Of a stretch of 64,000 nt of DNA, positions 23,307-36,208 are shown in pieces (position 1 is the first letter of the stretch; every line of letters starts with the position of its first letter). The DNA is taken from the NCBI RefSeq assembly GCF_932294415.1, contig NC_065539.1:52781501-52845500 (forward strand). The letters run 5' to 3'. The notes under the pieces were generated by a model. That model searched no databases and had not been told where the DNA came from. It saw only the letters and a program-made list of their open reading frames with translations. Origin of the DNA: Quercus robur (lineage: Eukaryota; Streptophyta; Magnoliopsida; Fagales; Fagaceae). Made by a program: the position numbers and the translations under genes.

Positions 23307-24653
23307 ATGATGAAATTTCTTTTGCATGTCACATGTTCATGCATTTCCCATGCATACGTACTTCTTTTCAATATATTTGATATATTTGAAAATGTTTGGG
23401 ACTTTTCTGATTGTCTTTCTTTTTCTCCCTCTCTGTTGTTTATGTTAGTCGTGTCTATGGCACATAGGCATAAATCCACTCCAGCTCGGAACCCTCTTTA
23501 TTCCGGTGTTTCTTCTTCATTTGATCCTACCTTATCTCATATCCGGTTCCGTGATGATGATGCCTTTAAGGCATTTTCAGAGAGCTTTTCTCGACGAGGC
23601 ATTCATTCAGAACGCCAAGTCATCTTGTCATATTTTGCTGACACCGACCTTCCTTCTGTCATTCACAGTAGGGGATGGGAGTCACTATGTGATGCCCCGG
23701 TCACCTGTCCTCTCGTGCTGATCTAGGAATTCTACTCCAACATGCACGGGATTGATCAGTTATTACTTTTTTTCTTCACTCGCGTCTAAGGTACGCCCAT
23801 TCGTATCACACCGCAGCTAGTTGCGGATGTGCTTCAGGTTCCTAGGACACAGTTTCCTGACTATCCTGGTTATGAGTGTCTGAGGACTGTGTCCAGGGAT
23901 GAGCTCATGTCCACTTTCTGTGAGCGCCCTACTTCTTGGGGTGAGTGTCTTTTTACACCATGTTGACCTTTTGCTAAAGGTCCTAGATTCATGAACATGG
24001 TGATGACTTTTGTTTTGCATCCCCTCTTTCACTATAATTCCATCACAGAGCTTCGTGCTCGGTTTTTGTTGTCTCTTCTTGAGCATCTCACCATAGACTT
24101 CCCTTCTCATTTCATTCTGTCTATTATTGATGTTCATCTAGATTCGGCGACCCGTGATAAGCTCATCTTTCCTTCCACTATCACGAGGATTCTACACCAT
24201 TTTTCTGTTCCTTTTCCCTCATCTAACCATTTCATCGTCATGTGTGCCATAGATTACGCTACCGTTAAACGTAGTGAGACCCAACTTCGGTCACGACAGT
24301 CGGATTCAGCGGCTCCTTCCTCTCGTTCGGCTCCATCCCGTTCGGCTCCATCCACATCGGCTCCTTCTTCCTCTTCGAGCGATGTGTCTCTAGGAGATAT
24401 TATGGCGCAGCTGCAGTGCATGGATGCTCGCCTTGATACACTCTCTACGGAGTTGTATCAGGTGAACGTTTGTGTCGATCGTATTGCTCGACGACAGGCG
24501 TCTATGGGTGGCTTTGCTCCTGAGGCTACTCCTTCACCGCCTTCTCCTGTGGCTTCTGCTTCTGAGGATGAGGATAATGATGATGGTGATGACGATGATG
24601 CTTCAGATAATGATGATGGAGATGCTAGCTCTGCCGATGAGATATCTACTTGA
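23307..24653 (+). pseudogene. Extra reading-frame region of the family-A element, broken
   Basis: This region resembles the more open frame at 45779-46894 and its acidic C-terminal part at 45521-45748. Recognisable pieces include SHIRFRDDDAFKAFSE, SRGWESLCDAPVTCPLVLI and FPSHFILSIIDVHLDSAT, then a serine/proline-rich linker, a short helical stretch and an acidic Asp/Glu tail. It may belong to the plant-transposon-associated domain found next to many LTR elements; I cannot assign a function. The region is broken, about three breaks. Confidence 0.6.
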
Positions 24654-26577
24654 CACTCTTACCCTTTGTCATTCATGACAAAAAGGGGGAGTAGTTTTGG
24701 TATGAGAGTAGTCTATCTTAGGCTAAGAGTTAGTATAGGATCGTTTTGTTAGGGGGAGTGTTGATACATTTTTTAGGGATGTAGTGAGGATAGTATGGAT
24801 TTTTTCTTTTCTTTCTTTTTAGATACATTACTCTTGTATATGAGGTCTTGTGACCATTTCTAGACATACATTGTACTTATTTCCTTATTTATATTGATGT
24901 ATGTTTTTCTTTCACCTACCCCTTCATTTGTTGTTTCTTTTTGCTCTTTATACACATGTTTTTTTATACTTGTATGCAATCTATTATTTCTGTTTCATAC
25001 AAAAATGCCTTGATGAGTTTTGTTTAAAGTGTTTTAGAAATACAGGTTGTTAAAGTCTACTTGCCATAAACTCTCTTCTTGCAAAGTTTTTCAAGAGTTT
25101 GTGTTAGGATAGATTTTATTGTATTCAACAAGTGAATATGAGTTGAGTGATTTATGACTTCTCTCATATGTTCATTTGTTTGTTGTGGTTTTGTAAACGG
25201 ATTGCCAAAGGAGGAGATTGTTAGGACATATGTATTTCACATGTTAAGAACATATGTCTTGATTTTATGTAATTGGCTTATCCTTTGACAAAACGCACTT
25301 TACTTGTATTTAGGTAGATTTAGGATGTTTTAAATACTTCAAGAAACCTTGTTTCAAGATCACGTATTGAAGCTTTCAAGTCTGTTCAAGAAAACAAGTT
25401 TAGAATGCAAAATCATTAAAGCTCGACAACTGGTCAACAGCTTCATCTATCGAGCTTAAGGAAGCTGTTCTTCATTCAGTGTGCTCGACACCTGCTCGAC
25501 ACTTGCTCGACACCTGCTATCTGTCGAGGTTTAAGATTTTCAAAATTTCAATATGATTTTCTTGGGATCCGTGAATATGTCTTTGGGCCTTCTTTTCTCC
25601 TAAACCTAGACATATAAAAGGATCAGTTTAAGGGCTGTCAAAGTGTTCACAAGTTGCACAAACTTTAAGCAAACTCTATTCAAGCAAATTGTGACCGGAG
25701 ACAAAGTTCTTGCCCTAGTTCATCTCTTTCTCTTGAAGAAGTTGTTGTGTATGTGCACCATAGGGTTTTGTAACCAAGCATCTTCTTGATCTTCATCGTT
25801 TGGATGAACTGAAGAACTTTGCAACCAACAACCTTCTTAGTTGGTGATTGAAGTCGCGTACTGGGATCTGCGCAATTGGTTAGTCACGAACTTAGGAGCC
25901 GTGCATCAGAAAGGGGAACTGTCACTACAGAACAAGTCTAATTGGGTATTAGGGTAAGGGTTCAACTGTAGGTTGGTAAGGTACTTGGATTCCTTTACTT
26001 GTAACCGCTTGTTGTGATAATAGTGGAGTTTCGGAAATGGTGACCTAAAAATCACCCTGTGGGTTTTTGCCGTTAGGTTTTCCCCGTTCGTAAACAAATC
26101 ACTGTATTATTTATTTTCTGCTGCATTATTAGTTTATTGGTGATTTGTTTGTGCTACCACACGTTTGCATGATAAATTGATTAATTAACAACTTGACTAA
26201 TTAATTAATTAATTTCTATCACAAGGGGTCATTTAGTTTGTGGCCTATAAAAAACATAACTGAAACTCTATTTTTCATAGACCTCAACAGATGCCTATCT
26301 GTCTAGCCACAGGCTAGAACAGCTCTTCAAGGCTCGATAGATGTCTAGTTGTTGAGTTAGCTGTCAAGCTTTAATGAACAACACTTTTGGCACTTGAATC
26401 TTGGACAGATTTGCATGGCTTTAACACTTGAACTTGAAACAAGGTTTCTTGAAGCATTAAACACATCCTAGATCTGCCCAATTATAAGTAAAGTACGTTT
26501 TGTTAAAGGATTAGCCAATTACATAAAATAGTGACATATGTTTCTAACAAGTAAATCACATACATCCTAACAAGCAT

Positions 26578-26836
26578 AACTAATGTGTGCTCTGCAATTG
26601 TCATCATGAGATTCTGGCCTAATTGAAATGTAGCCAATTGAACAATCATCCAAACATATGGACCGACGCCAAGGTTAGGGTATGGTAACCTTCTCAAGAT
26701 ATGTCAATGCTTCTTCCCTAGAGGTGATGGAGTCTCATCTAAGATACTGCATTACTCTATCATCACTAGCCCATTTTAGGAAGTCATCAACATCAGAGAG
26801 CTTGAATGGACGTAGGGAAAGTCGTGAGGAATCCAT
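26578..26836 (-). pseudogene. GNAT pseudogene, 5' half
   Basis: The minus-strand start reads MDSSRLSLRPFKLSDVDDFL and runs through RSICLDDCSIGYISIRPESH to HISYA, where the retrotransposon insertion begins. The remaining half is at 18561-18817. Two in-frame stops are visible in this half, at conserved positions near the Trp after MQYLR and in the IPxPW motif. The LRPFKLSDVDDFL opening is typical of plant RimJ/RimL-like proteins. Confidence 0.88.
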
Positions 26837-26839
26837 TGA

Positions 26840-27240
26840 AACTAGTTTGAAATAGATTCACCAAGCATATATATGAGGCATAAGGTGGATTTTTTGTAAA
26901 AGCCAAGAACGTCACTGGCCCCATGGCCATGGACCATTAGACATGGTCAATTATGGTTTTCATTATTAAGAATTTGGCCCTAGTAGCAAACCATTGGACA
27001 TTCATTCCAAGACGTAACTAACAATTCTTGATAAGCTAAAAAAAATTGACTGGGAAAATACATCAAGTACTTATGATCATTTCTTAATTTACCTTTGGTA
27101 AATATGATATATGATATTGGTAACAATAAGATCAAGGGTTGGGTATAAATCCTCAACAAATTCGTCAGGTTAACCATATATGTTCATTTTTACCTTTTCA
27201 TTCTGTATGAAGGCATACTCTGTCTTTGTTGGTATAAGAT
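26840..27240. other. Sequence between GNAT 5' end and the LINE
   Basis: AT-rich, no gene recognised. It includes the presumed GNAT promoter flank and the LINE 5' junction, whose exact base I cannot fix. Confidence 0.4.
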
Positions 27241-27704
27241 ATGGTAACAAAACAAAATAACGGCTCAAATACACAATGGTTAAAGTGCCGTCAATGGGAA
27301 TGGAAAACATGAGTTCTAGAACCTCCTTTCTCTCTAGTGAAGAAGAAGACGCGCTGCATCGAAGTACAAAAAAGATCAAGGAGGGGCACACCCCTTCATC
27401 ACTTGAACCATCGTTCCAAAATCTTAGTTACAAAGCAAAACTTGTAGGACAACTTCCTAGTGCCTATGAAAATGCCTTTAGCCCTGTTGATCAAATGCAT
27501 GAACATGCCGAATCTGATGTTAAGGAAGAAGACATTGAAGAAGGAGTTGTAGCCTTATCTCTTACAAAAGAGGACAAGATCCACATTAGATCACAATGGT
27601 CAAAGGCCCTCATTATAAAGACCTTTGGACGAATAGTGGGATATCATTTTCCCTCTCAAAGAGTCAAAGAACTCTGCTCCCCTACTGGAAGGTTAGATTT
27701 GGTG

Positions 27705-30700
27705 TGTTAGAAATACTGAAATCAATAGTTTTGTATTTCATAGTGAAAGAATATACATGAGTGCCTTTATATAGGAGACATATGTGTGCAATACAAATAA
27801 GAGTGTAGTACAAAAATGTGTACTATACAAGTAATCTAGTTGGGCCTAAAGCCCACGACACTATACACATTAACAGCCCCCCTCAAACTCAAGGTGGATG
27901 TGAGACCAGCTTGAGGTTGTCAACCAAATCACGAAGGTGTCTCTTAGGATGTGATTTGGTGAAGATATCTACAAGTTGATCTTTAGAGGAGGCTGAGAAG
28001 AGCTTGAGAGCACCATGGACAAGATGATAGCGGATAAAATTACAATCAATCTCGATGTGTTTAGTCCGTTCATAGAAGACATCATTGTGAGTAATATGAA
28101 TGGCACTCTGGTTGTCACAATAAAGAGGAGTAGCAGAGGATGTGGACACACCTAAGTCCTTAAGAAGCTATCATAGCCAAAGGAGCTCAAATGTGGTATC
28201 AGCAAGGGCACGATATTCTGCTTCAGTACTGGAATGGGCCACAAAGGTTTGTTTCTTACTACGCCAAGAAATCAAAGAAGAACCAAGGAGAAAGCAATAA
28301 CCAGTAGTGGACCTGCGATTAGTGGGATCTCCTGCCTAATTAGCATCATAGAATACACGGGGTACAAGAGGTGACTGAGATGAGTAGAAAAGGCCATAGA
28401 AGAGAGTGCTTTTCAAGTATCAAAGAATGCACAGAATAACAGCATAATGAGTCGATCGTGGAGCAGATTGATACTGGCTCACCTGATGAACAGCATAGGA
28501 AATGTCTGGATGAGTAACTGTGAGATAAACTAGGTTGCCAACCAATTTTCTGTAAAGAGAGGAATTAGACAATGGTTTCCCCCCGAGGGTGTCAAATGCA
28601 CATTAAATTCAATTAGGGTGTCAACAGTCTTGCTGTTAGTGAATCCAGCTCGAGACAAGAGGTCAGAAGCATACTTGGCTTGAGTAATATAAAGACCATC
28701 TGTGGAATGAGTGATTTCAAGACCCAAGAAATAGCTAAGATTTCCAGGATCTTTCATCTCAAACTGCTGACTGAGAAAATCCTTGAGTTCTTGAATGCCA
28801 CCGAGGTCATCACCAGTTATGATCATATCATCCACATATAGGAGAAACAAAATGGTGCTGTTATCAATGCGATGAAGAAATAAGGCAAAATCATAAGGAC
28901 TGACAGTGTAACCAAAACAAAAGATGGTGGAGCTGAACTTGGCAAACCAAGCTCATGGAGCTTGTTTAAGGCCATAAAGTGCACGTCGAAGGCGATAAAT
29001 CTTGTTTGATTCAACAAGAGACCAAGAGGAGGTTGCATATAAAATTCTTCATTTAAATTCCCATTAAGGGAGGAATTTTTAATATCCATCTGAAAAAGAT
29101 CCCATTTACTAGTAGCGGCAATAGCTAAGAGGGCACGAACAGATGAGATACAAGCAACTGGAGCAAATGTCTCTTTGTAATCAATCCCATACTCCTGTGT
29201 AAAACCTTTTGCAACAAGACGAGTCTTGTAGCGCTCAATGGATCCATCAAAGCGAGTCTTGATCTTATAGATCCACTTACAACCAACCACAGACTGTCTA
29301 GAAGTGAGAGTAACCAGATCCCAAGTATGGTTTTTGGTTAATACATCAAGTTCCTCTTTCATTACAATCTGCCATAAAGGGTCAGTGGAGGCCTCACGAT
29401 ACGTGTGAGGATTGTGGAGTGTAGCAAGGGTAGTGTAATAATGATAGTCAAGTAAATGTGTAGGAATAGATCTTACCTGGGTTGAGTGGTGAGGTGGAAT
29501 GTCTTGTGAAGGATCTTCAAGCGGAGTAGGAGCAGGGGACCCAAGCTCAAGGTGGGGTAGCACATCATCAACCTGTTGATCTTTGACCTATCTAGGAGAA
29601 GCATAAAAATATCTAGAGATTGGATAGAGAAGTCCAAAAGAGGATCAAGAGTATTTGTAGAAGGAACAGGAAACTCGTCTGGAAATATTTCTAAAACAGA
29701 GGAGGCAGTCAGGGAAGAACGAAAGTGAAAGAGTTCAACAAACAAGCAATGTTCCCAAAAGATAATACTACGAGAAACACGAAGACGATGAGAGACAAGA
29801 TCATAACACTGATACCCCTTTTGAGTTTCGCCATAACCAAGGAAACAACAAAGTCTAGATCGAGACTCAAGTTTGTTGTGCTCATGAGGCTGAAGAAGAA
29901 CGAAACAAGCAGATCCGAAGGAGCGAAAGTGATGATAGTCAGGGGGTGACTCAAAAAGGCGCTCATATGGAGTCTGATTATATATGATAGTGCTTGGAAT
30001 GCGATTAATAGCATGAAGAGCAGCTTCATCCCAAAATGGGGTAGGAACTTTGGCAAAAAGAAGAAGAGCACAAACAGTATCAAGAATATAATGAAGTTTT
30101 TGTTTAGCTCAACCATTTTGCTAAGAGATACCTGGACAAGTTAGGTGATGTACAGTTCCATAGGAAGGTAATAGAGCTTGAAAAGCATATTGGGTATATT
30201 CTGGAGCATTATCAAATGAAAAAGTTTTGATACGTTTGGAGAATTGTGTTTTAACCATTTTTGCAAAGTTACTGTATATTGGTAAAATTTTAGAACGAGA
30301 TTTTATAGGAAAGATCCAACTATAACGAGAATAATCATCAATAAAAACAACAAAATATCGAGATCCACCAATACCAGCAATAGGAGAAGGTCCCCAAACA
30401 TCAGAATAAATTAACTAAAAAATATTATTAGAGATAGATTCACTATTATTGAAAGGCAAAGCTAGCTATTTTCCTAACTGGCATGAAGTATAATCAAAGT
30501 TGTTTTTGGACACAGAACCTAATAGACCCTTAGAAGCTAACTGTTGTACCCGTGAAGATGGTGCATGATCAAAACAAGAATGCCAAAGTGCAAGAAAAGG
30601 TAAGGAAGAAACCACAGCAGCAACAGAAACAGAATCAACAGGCGGAAGATGAAGATTGTCCACGGGAAACATACGCCCAACTCTAGGACCAGTCCCAAGC

Positions 30701-33407
30701 TCTTGCCCCGTCCTCGGATCCTACACAATACACCCAGAATAGTAAAAAATAAAGTAATATCCTAGTTTAGCTAATTTTCCCACAAAGCACAAATTATAGG
30801 ATAGGTCAAGTACATGGAAGACCCCAAGAACAGAGATGTTGGAAGTTGAAACAAAACCTAGACTATTCCCTTACATGGTGGAACCATCAGCTATATGAAT
30901 ATTAAGAGGATGTGGGGCAGGGTCAAGTTTGGAGAATAAAGAGGAGTGAAGTGTCATGTGATTGCAACAAGCAAAATCAAAAAGCTAAGTTTGAGACTTT
31001 CCAAGTAAAACTGAAAGAGTAGTGGAAAGAGATGCATTACCAGCCATATGAACAGCCTGAGCTATGATGTCCTGTAGTTCAGTGGGGAAGAGGTTGATAG
31101 TGAATCTAGAAGATAAGGACTTAGCTGAAATGGAAGGCACTGGCGAAGTAGGCTCAGTATTAGCAACAACAACAGTAGATTTGTTACGACGGTAACAAGT
31201 CTCAATAGTGTGGCCAAGACGCTTGCAATAGTTGCAGAACTTTTTGTTGACCTGCTTGCGACGATTGCTAGAGCTAGAGGAATCACTTGATTGCTGAGGT
31301 TGCTCTATGGGTGGAGCAGAAGGAGTAATAGCCAAAAGATTAAGCTTATTCTGGGCTTGAAGGGTTGCAAGACGAGCTTCTTCTCTAACCAACTCGTTTA
31401 CAGCAGTATCAAGAAAGGGAGGAGGACTGAGATTAAGAAGCTAACCTCGGATGGGCTGAAAGTCCTTGTGAAGTGACATCAGAAATTCATAGAGACGAAA
31501 TTCATCTCTAACGGTAGCATATTGCTGATCATCCTTTAAGCATGCCTAAGTTGGGTCAGAAAGGTGACAAAGGTCAATTTGGTCCCAAAATGAAGTGAAG
31601 CTGATCATAGTAGTCCTTGATGGATTGCCCTGGTTCTTGCTTGAGTTGATGCAATTCAACCACTAACTGATATTTCATAGACTTGAGAGTAGTGGAGTAC
31701 CTTTTGGCCAACATATCCCACGCTGATTTTGCATCATCAAAGCTTCCCAACAGATTGGAGATGGACGAAATGGAAGTGTTCTGAATCCATGTGAGGATCA
31801 TGTGATTGTGACTATCCCATTCAATTATGCAATTGAGGAAGACAGCATCTTCTTCACTTGCCCCCTTGACAAGAATAGTGATTACACTAGTACAATATTG
31901 CCAAAGCATGCGACCCTTAAGAAAACTGCGCATAGCTTAAGACCAACATAAGTAATTCTTATTCCCCTCCAATATAGTATTGATGGGGCGAGGAAGAAAA
32001 ATATCCTTTTTATCCATTTAGAGACACAATATGCAAAACAGACTACAAAAATGAAATCTACTCTAGAGAAAAGTCAATGGCTCGGTCAACGGGCAAAGAT
32101 CCCGTCAACAGTCAAAGTCAACACGGTCAATGGTCAGCAGAGATGATGTTAGCAAGATGATGTGGCGCTAATGTCAGCAGATGACTAGATGCTAACGTAA
32201 GCTAGGGTTGGCGTGGCACTGATGACATCGCAGGTGACATCAGCCTAGAGCTAATAACGACACGTGAGCTTCGACACAGAAATTTTGGGTGGCATGTGAG
32301 GGCGCGTGTGGTCTCCGATGGCTGTGAGGCTTCCACCAACATGTAGATCGGTGCAAGACGATCTCAGTGATACCTAAAGAAACGTAATCGAAGCAATATT
32401 CGCGGTGGTGATGACAGTCTAGGGCTGTAAATGAACCAAGCCATTCATAAACGGCTCGGGCTTGATTCGATAAAAGCTCGTTCATGTTTGTTTATTTATA
32501 AATAAGCCAAACTTAAATTTTAGTTTTAGGCTTGTTTAATAAACGAGCTGAGCCCAAGTAAAAATATTGTTCATGAACAAGCTCGTGAACACTAAGGTTC
32601 GATACAAAAATAACAAAACAAGTTGAGCCTAGGCTTATTTATGAGTTTGGTAATAAAATTGATATGAGCTTGACAAGTAAACTTATATCCTTTTAAAACT
32701 TTAATTAATTATAAGTTGAGACCACTCATCCAAACTGAATAGGCTAGATAATAAACTTGTTATAGGCTTGATAAAATACTTGTGTTGGATCTCAAGCTCA
32801 AAAACATGATATTGAGCTTGAGTTTGGGCTTGATATAGAGATCAAGCTTGGCTTGACTAATGAACCAAGTCGAGTTCATGCTTTTATACTTTATAACAAG
32901 CTCAATCTTGAACATTATTTGTAGGCTCGTATCAAGCTTAAGCCAAGCTTGAACATTCTGCTTTTACTGTCGAGCCGAGCTTGAACATTCACTACTCGAC
33001 AAAACTCGGCTCGTTTTCAGCCCTAGATGACATGTTCAGTGGTCTTTGCGGTGTGGGACTCCTTAACGGCAGTGGCTGCAGGTCTAGAACCCAAAGACAA
33101 CGGCTGGAAGATGTCAGTAGTTTAACAACAAGAGGCTGTGGTGACTGTTGTGACAGTGGAAGTGATGTTGAGAATGGAGTAACACTAATAAAGACAATAC
33201 TACTAAGAAAAGGTTAATGCAGTGGCTTTGATACTATGTTAGAAATACTGAAATCAATAGTATTGTATTTCATAGTGAAAGAATATACATGAGTGCCTTT
33301 ATATAGGAGGCATATGTGTGCAATATAAGTAAGAGTGTAGTACAAGAATGTGTGTTATACAAGTAATCTATTTAGGCCTAAAGCCCACAACACTATACAC
33401 GTTAACA
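27705..33407 (-). mobile_element. Ty1/copia retrotransposon (fossil) with 171-bp LTRs
   Basis: Both LTRs (27705-27875 and 33237-33407) are 171 bp, start TGTTAGAAATACTG and end TTAACA, and are flanked by TGGTG (27700-27704 and 33408-33412). On the minus strand a primer-binding site TAGTATCAAAGCCAC follows the 5' LTR and a GAGGGGGGC purine tract precedes the 3' LTR. Parts in minus order: gag region (about 31933-30985, with knuckle CNYCKRLGHTIETCYR), gag-pre-integrase and integrase (about 30730-29700), reverse transcriptase (about 29563-28530, YVDDM box) and RNase H (28149-27889). The integrase-before-RT order makes it copia. It is broken in many places, on the order of ten. I count about 11 differences between the LTRs, so it is probably a few million years old or more. 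Confidence 0.93.
32419..33026. mobile_element. hAT-like MITE inside the copia 5' leader
   Basis: A block of about 608 bp begins CTAGGGCTGTAAATGAACC and ends in the inverted equivalent GAAAACGAGCC...CAGCCCTAG. Flanks ATGACAGT and ATGACATG look like an altered 8-bp target duplication, as hAT elements make. The interior is full of GAGCTTG/CAAGCTC words and can fold on itself. No transposase is present. It lies between the 5' LTR and gag of the copia element. Confidence 0.75.
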
Positions 33408-35059
33408 TGGTGGACCTTGGCCATGACTATTTTTTAGCATGTTTTGAACTGCATGAGGAGCTTGATCATGTGCTAAAAGATGGCCTATGGTTCATAGGAC
33501 AAGACTTCCTTGCCATTAAATCCTGGGAGCCAGAGTTTAAAGCATCCACAACCAACTTCTCCAAAGTGGCTATATGGATACACCTTCCCGAGTTACCCAT
33601 TGAGTTTTATAACCCAGTTATCCTAAAAAAGATGGGCTTTATGATTAGGCCAGTGCTCAGGATTGATGGGCACACAGCTACAAATGCCAGAGGACATTTT
33701 GCCCGCCTCTGTGTCCAAGTTTGCTTGGATAAACCTCTTGTAAAAAATATCTTCATCAGAAAGTTTAGACAACCAGTTGTTTATGAGGGCATTCATTCTC
33801 TTTGCTTCTCATGTGGCCAACTAGGCCATAAAAAGGAAACTTGTCCTTAAACTATCAAAGTGAACCTTAGAACCACCAATCAAGAGCAAGGTAATGATGC
33901 TAGCCAAAGTACCAATGTTGGCCCCTCCTCGCCTTCAACCTCGTCAGAACTATCTGCCTTGGCTTACGAAGACCATCCCACGGTCGCTGGGCCTGACCAG
34001 TATGGCCTATAGCTACTAGTCTTGAGGAAAAAACCAAACCCTAAGAAAAAGCTTGCTACCACAGGTACGTCTTTTCAACCACTAACCTAGTTTGCTCTCC
34101 AACCTCCTACACGGCAAAATCCCATCAGTCATCATATCCCTTTCCCCAACAAAGTAACTGAAGTCGAACTGGATGCCAACAAAGGCAAAAGAAAATTAGT
34201 TACACCAACTAACCAAACTCTAAAACAAACCAATAAGCCAAAACCTAAAGCTCAAGGCCCACTCAAACCCTCTAAGGTCCACTCCCATTAATCACCTAGC
34301 CAAAAGGTCCGACCCCAATAGATATCATCTAACTCCACAAAAAACCTAGCCACACCTCCTTACCTATCACAACTCCCACCTTTCTCCTTCTTCACTCAAG
34401 CTAAAGCCACTATCCCAATCTCTCAACCCAACCAAAATGTCGTGGGCGATCTAGCTCAAGAACAAAGTTGTAGTACTGGGAGACACCATGATCAATAACA
34501 TCCATTGGGATCCATTAATGATATACGGATGGAAGGAAAAGGAACTCATGGAAACTTGGAGCTTCATCTTCCCATTGACGGACAAGAGTGTGAAGGACGG
34601 TTGCCTTCCATTGACAGACCCAGCCTGGTTTTACACTCTAAACCCGTGGTGGCAGTTCACCCTGGACAGGCCACCACTTCTGCCTTTAGGACAAACCAAC
34701 TCCAACACCTTAAAGACTCTCTTGGAGTCCGACCTCTCTAAAGCATCGACTCAATGGAGAGAGAGTTAGTCCCACTGGAGATATGTCAAAGAAAATTTCT
34801 AACTGGGGAACCCACTGGAGTCGTGGTTCAAGGCATTCACCCATAGTTGAAGCTAATCCAAACTATCACAGTAACAACAAGCTTCACGCTCGGAACTCTA
34901 ACCAAGCAAATTCAGCTAAACTTGTTGGAGCATGCCATCACCCTGATGCCAAGAACCATAGTACACAAGGAGGATCTACGCCAAGTGGGATGGAACTGGA
35001 TGACATCCAGGAGAGCCTTTGCCTATGAATGTGAGTCCTTTGAACCCCATATATCTCCC

Positions 35060-36118
35060 AAAATGAATATTTTAGTTTGGAATTATAGGGAGGTCATGAA
35101 ACCCTTCTTTAGAAGTGCTATCCGTGATCTAACAAACTTCCACTCTCCTGGAATTATTGTTGTTACTAAGACTCGCATTAGCGGCTCAAGAGCTGGGGAC
35201 ATCCTTCGCTCCCTTTCCTATGATGGCATCCACACCACTAACCCCATTGGATATGCTGGGGGCATTTAGCTCCTTTGGCGCAAAGACATGGTGGAAATGG
35301 AAGTCCTTGCTACAACTAAATATGAAATCCATGCTATTGTTAAGGTAATTAACTCTAACCTTTCCTGGCTCCTTTCCTCTATTTATGGTAGTCCTAGATT
35401 TGCTAAGTGCAATCTTCTTTGGGAAAATCTATGTTCTATCTCCCTACTTCGTAATCTTCCTTGGGCAATTGTTGGTGACTTCAATGATGTTTTGGATGAC
35501 TCTGAAAAAAGAGGAGGGAATAGGGTCAGTATGACTAAAGCTTCTGCGTATAGAAATTGTATGAGCTTTTGTAATATGATCAACCTCGATTTCTCTGGGC
35601 CTACTTTCACTTGGACCAATTGCAAAGATATTGGTTGGCTTACACAAACTAGAATTGACAGATGTTGGGCCAAACCTAGTTGGACCCTAGCCTTTCCGGA
35701 AGCAAATGTGACTCACCTTCCTCGCATAAGTTCTGATCACTGCCCCCTTCTCCTATGCTTGTCCAGAGCTTGTGCTAGTAGAATGGAAAAGCCCTTCAAG
35801 TTTGAGAAGATGTGGCTCAACCATCCTAGGTTTTACCTCATAATAGAGAAGGCCTGGGATAGGTCCCCACCTTTAAACCATGTTATCTCCTCCTTTGCCA
35901 AAGTAGCCATCTCATGGAATAGAGAGGTTTTTGGGAACATTTTTGTTCGAAAGAGAAAGATCCTTGCACAACTTAATGGTGCCCAAAAAGCCATTGCAAC
36001 CAAACCATTCGCCTTCCTCCTTTCCTTTGAGAAGGAACTCATTTCAGAGTACACAGAGATTCTAAATCAGGAGGAAGAATTTTGGGCTCTTAAAGCCCAT
36101 CTAAATTGGCAACTTTAG
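35060..36118 (+). pseudogene. LINE ORF2, endonuclease part
   Basis: The frame begins MNILVWNYREVMKPFFRSAI, equivalent to the MNILSWNCRG-type start of plant L1 endonucleases. Further motifs are IIVVTKTRISGSRA, the YGSP strand, AIVGDFNDVLDD (GDFN), FTWTN, RIDRCWA and ISSDHCPLLL (catalytic SDH). A TAG lies between GYAGGI and LLWRKDM (35267-35269). The domain nicks target DNA in functional LINEs. The Asn of the WNCRG motif is kept while the Cys is changed to Tyr. Confidence 0.88.
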
Positions 36119-36208
36119 GGGGATAGGAACACTACTTTCTTTCATGCTAAAACGATCATTAGGAGGAAAGCCAACAAAATAGATCACCTAAAAAATCATC
36201 TAGGGGAA

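Larger units (their letters stand above)
19488..26250 (+). mobile_element. Non-autonomous LTR retrotransposon, family A, nested
   Basis: The LTRs are 19488-20509 and 25219-26250, with target duplication AAAAC (19483-19487 and 26251-26255) inside the older solo LTR. A primer-binding site like AGTAGTATCAGAGC follows the left LTR and a purine-rich AAAGGAGGAG precedes the right one. The interior has a gag-like frame (20567-21340), a long spacer, a CG-word cluster (about 22640-22920) and an extra reading frame region (23307-24653). No pol was found. The element is broken, with about three breaks in the extra frame. The LTRs are clearly similar and diverged by a few percent by eye. Confidence 0.9.
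18818..26572 (-). mobile_element. Solo LTR, family A, split by a nested element
   Basis: Minus-orientation LTR sequence occurs as 18818-19487 and 26256-26572, about 987 bp together, bounded by TGATAGG and CCTAACA and flanked by the target duplication AGCAT (18813-18817 and 26573-26577). It carries no internal region of its own. The plus-oriented element 19488-26250 lies inside it. This LTR inserted into the GNAT coding sequence. Confidence 0.88.
27276..33850 (+). pseudogene. LINE ORF1 (DUF4283-like with CCHC), split by a copia element
   Basis: The 5' part (27276-27704) ends SPTGRLDLV and the 3' part resumes at about 33413 with DLGHDYFLACFELHEELDHV, joined by the 5-bp duplication TGGTG made by the copia insertion. 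The segment with GLWFIGQDFLAIKSWEPEF is typical of the DUF4283 RNA-binding-like domain of plant LINE ORF1 proteins. CFSCGQLGHKKETCP near 33810-33850 is the CCHC knuckle of the same protein. A stop follows directly after it, and the linker to the endonuclease is frayed. The normal role is binding LINE RNA for target-primed reverse transcription. Confidence 0.85.
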
